Below are positions 20,948 through 21,029 of a stretch of 21,029 nucleotides of DNA, in pieces. The translations under genes were made by a program, and so were the position numbers. The stretch is taken from NCBI GenBank assembly GCA_001695595.3, contig MBPM02000352.1:1-21029 (forward strand), written 5' to 3'. This DNA comes from Plasmopara viticola (Eukaryota; Oomycota; Peronosporomycetes; Peronosporales; Peronosporaceae). How positions within the stretch are numbered: position 1 is the stretch's first letter; the number at the start of each line of letters is the position of its first letter. The notes below the pieces were generated by a model. That model had not been told where the DNA came from and did not search any database. It saw only the letters and a program-made list of their open reading frames with translations.

Positions 20948-21029
20948 CCGTACATCATCCCAGCACTTCACAAGAGCGACAATACGCTTAGTTGTGCATC
21001 TATTGCGTCTGCACACGTCTAGAATGGTA
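20948..21029. repeat. Partial Q-type monomer at right edge
   Basis: Begins CCGTACATCATCCCAGCACT and runs to GTCTAGAATGGTA at the window end, type Q. The array evidently continues beyond the window. Confidence 0.9.

Larger units (their letters stand above)
1..21029. repeat. Tandem satellite array, ~100-bp monomer, spans entire window
   Basis: About 210 complete monomers lie head to tail without interruption. Taking the monomer start just after the TATGG block, each begins CCGTAC, CTGTAT, CCGTAT or TCATAT. Recurring landmarks in order are CAGCACTTCACAAGAGCG, the ATACGCTTAG block, TTGTGCATCTATTGCG, GCACACGTCTAGAATGG and GACGTATCTATGG. A typical monomer is exactly 100 bp, about 47% GC, with about six CpG. 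Many monomers carry TCTAGA (an XbaI site) at the same phase. The period is not a multiple of three, so open frames drift from frame to frame and give short chance reading frames only. No gene, transposon or unique DNA interrupts the array. Function is unknown; satellites of this kind usually form heterochromatin, and centromere, pericentromere or subtelomere are all possible. Host not identifiable. Confidence 0.97.
6463..21029. repeat. Domain B: shuffled octamer HOR with types K-R and divergent S-Z
   Basis: About 145 monomers. The preferred order is K-L-M-N-O-P-Q-R. K has CTTGGTTGCGACCC and an A-rich tail before GTATATATGG. L has CACGAGATCGAACATACGC and GGAAGGATCTTAGG. M has CACGTCTGGAATGG. 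N has ACGCTAAGTTG. O begins TCATATATC and ends TCTACAG. P has AGCGAATATTCGCT and ends TATGA. Q begins CCGTACATCATCCCAG. R has GAGCGGCAATACGC and AGAACAGTAG. The octamer is often cut short or repaired with hybrid monomers (L/M, N/O, P/M, Q/R, R/K). Order relative to domain A suggests P, Q, R, K, L correspond to C, D, E-F, H, A. Confidence 0.88.

Noticed and set aside
1..21029. CRISPR array
   Set aside because: There is no alternation of constant repeats and unique spacers; the whole 100 bp is repeated and diverges throughout.
1..21029. CENP-B box (TTCG....A..CGGG)
   Set aside because: I found no CGGG or CCCG at the needed spacing in typical monomers on either strand; ATTCGCTTTG matches only the first bases.
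1..21029. Satellite-encoded hammerhead ribozyme
   Set aside because: The core CTGATGA with a matching GAAA was not seen on either strand; CTGAAATGAT and CTGAATGATAG lack the required bases.
1..21029. tRNA, rRNA, pol III boxes or SINE origin of the monomer
   Set aside because: No A-box/B-box pair, cloverleaf or conserved rRNA segment was recognised.

Overview
The whole window is one uninterrupted head-to-tail satellite DNA array. I count 210 complete monomers of about 100 bp (usual range 94-105) plus a partial one at the right end, all in the same orientation. I see no protein-coding gene, tRNA, rRNA, transposon or unique flanking sequence. The array contains no marker gene, so the host cannot be named. 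A multi-kilobase satellite with nested higher-order repeats (HORs) points to eukaryotic heterochromatin, possibly centromeric or subtelomeric. A typical monomer has about 47% GC and about six CpG dinucleotides, close to random expectation. This argues against a genome with strong CpG-methylation decay, such as most vertebrate or plant heterochromatin.

Domain A (1-6462, 65 monomers) is a regular HOR of eight monomer types, here called A to H, about 797 bp per unit. It has a partial first unit, six full octamers, one hexamer that lost two monomers, and a rearranged last unit. Domain B (6463-21029) uses a related set of eight types (K, L, M, N, O, P, Q, R), also in a preferred octamer order, but heavily shuffled and rich in hybrid monomers. 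The two octamers share features in the same order, such as a monomer ending GTATATATGG followed by one starting CCGTATATCTTC, so they probably descend from one ancestral HOR.

Domain B has a second level of organisation. A 49-monomer block (6861-11758, 4898 bp) is followed by a second copy whose first 40 monomers (11759-15760) repeat the same order of types and hybrids. A 12-monomer block (14962-16159) is then tandemly duplicated (16160-17356). A divergent set of monomers (S to Z, some A-rich) follows and appears twice (17058-18055 and 19852-20947), separated by three K-L-M-type blocks (18056-19851).

The most interesting structural signals are the three-level hierarchy, a conserved dyad AGCG-N6-CGCT in most monomers (a perfect 14-bp palindrome in the P family), and several hybrid monomers whose switch points lie near that dyad. 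Monomer letters are my own labels. All identities were judged by eye.
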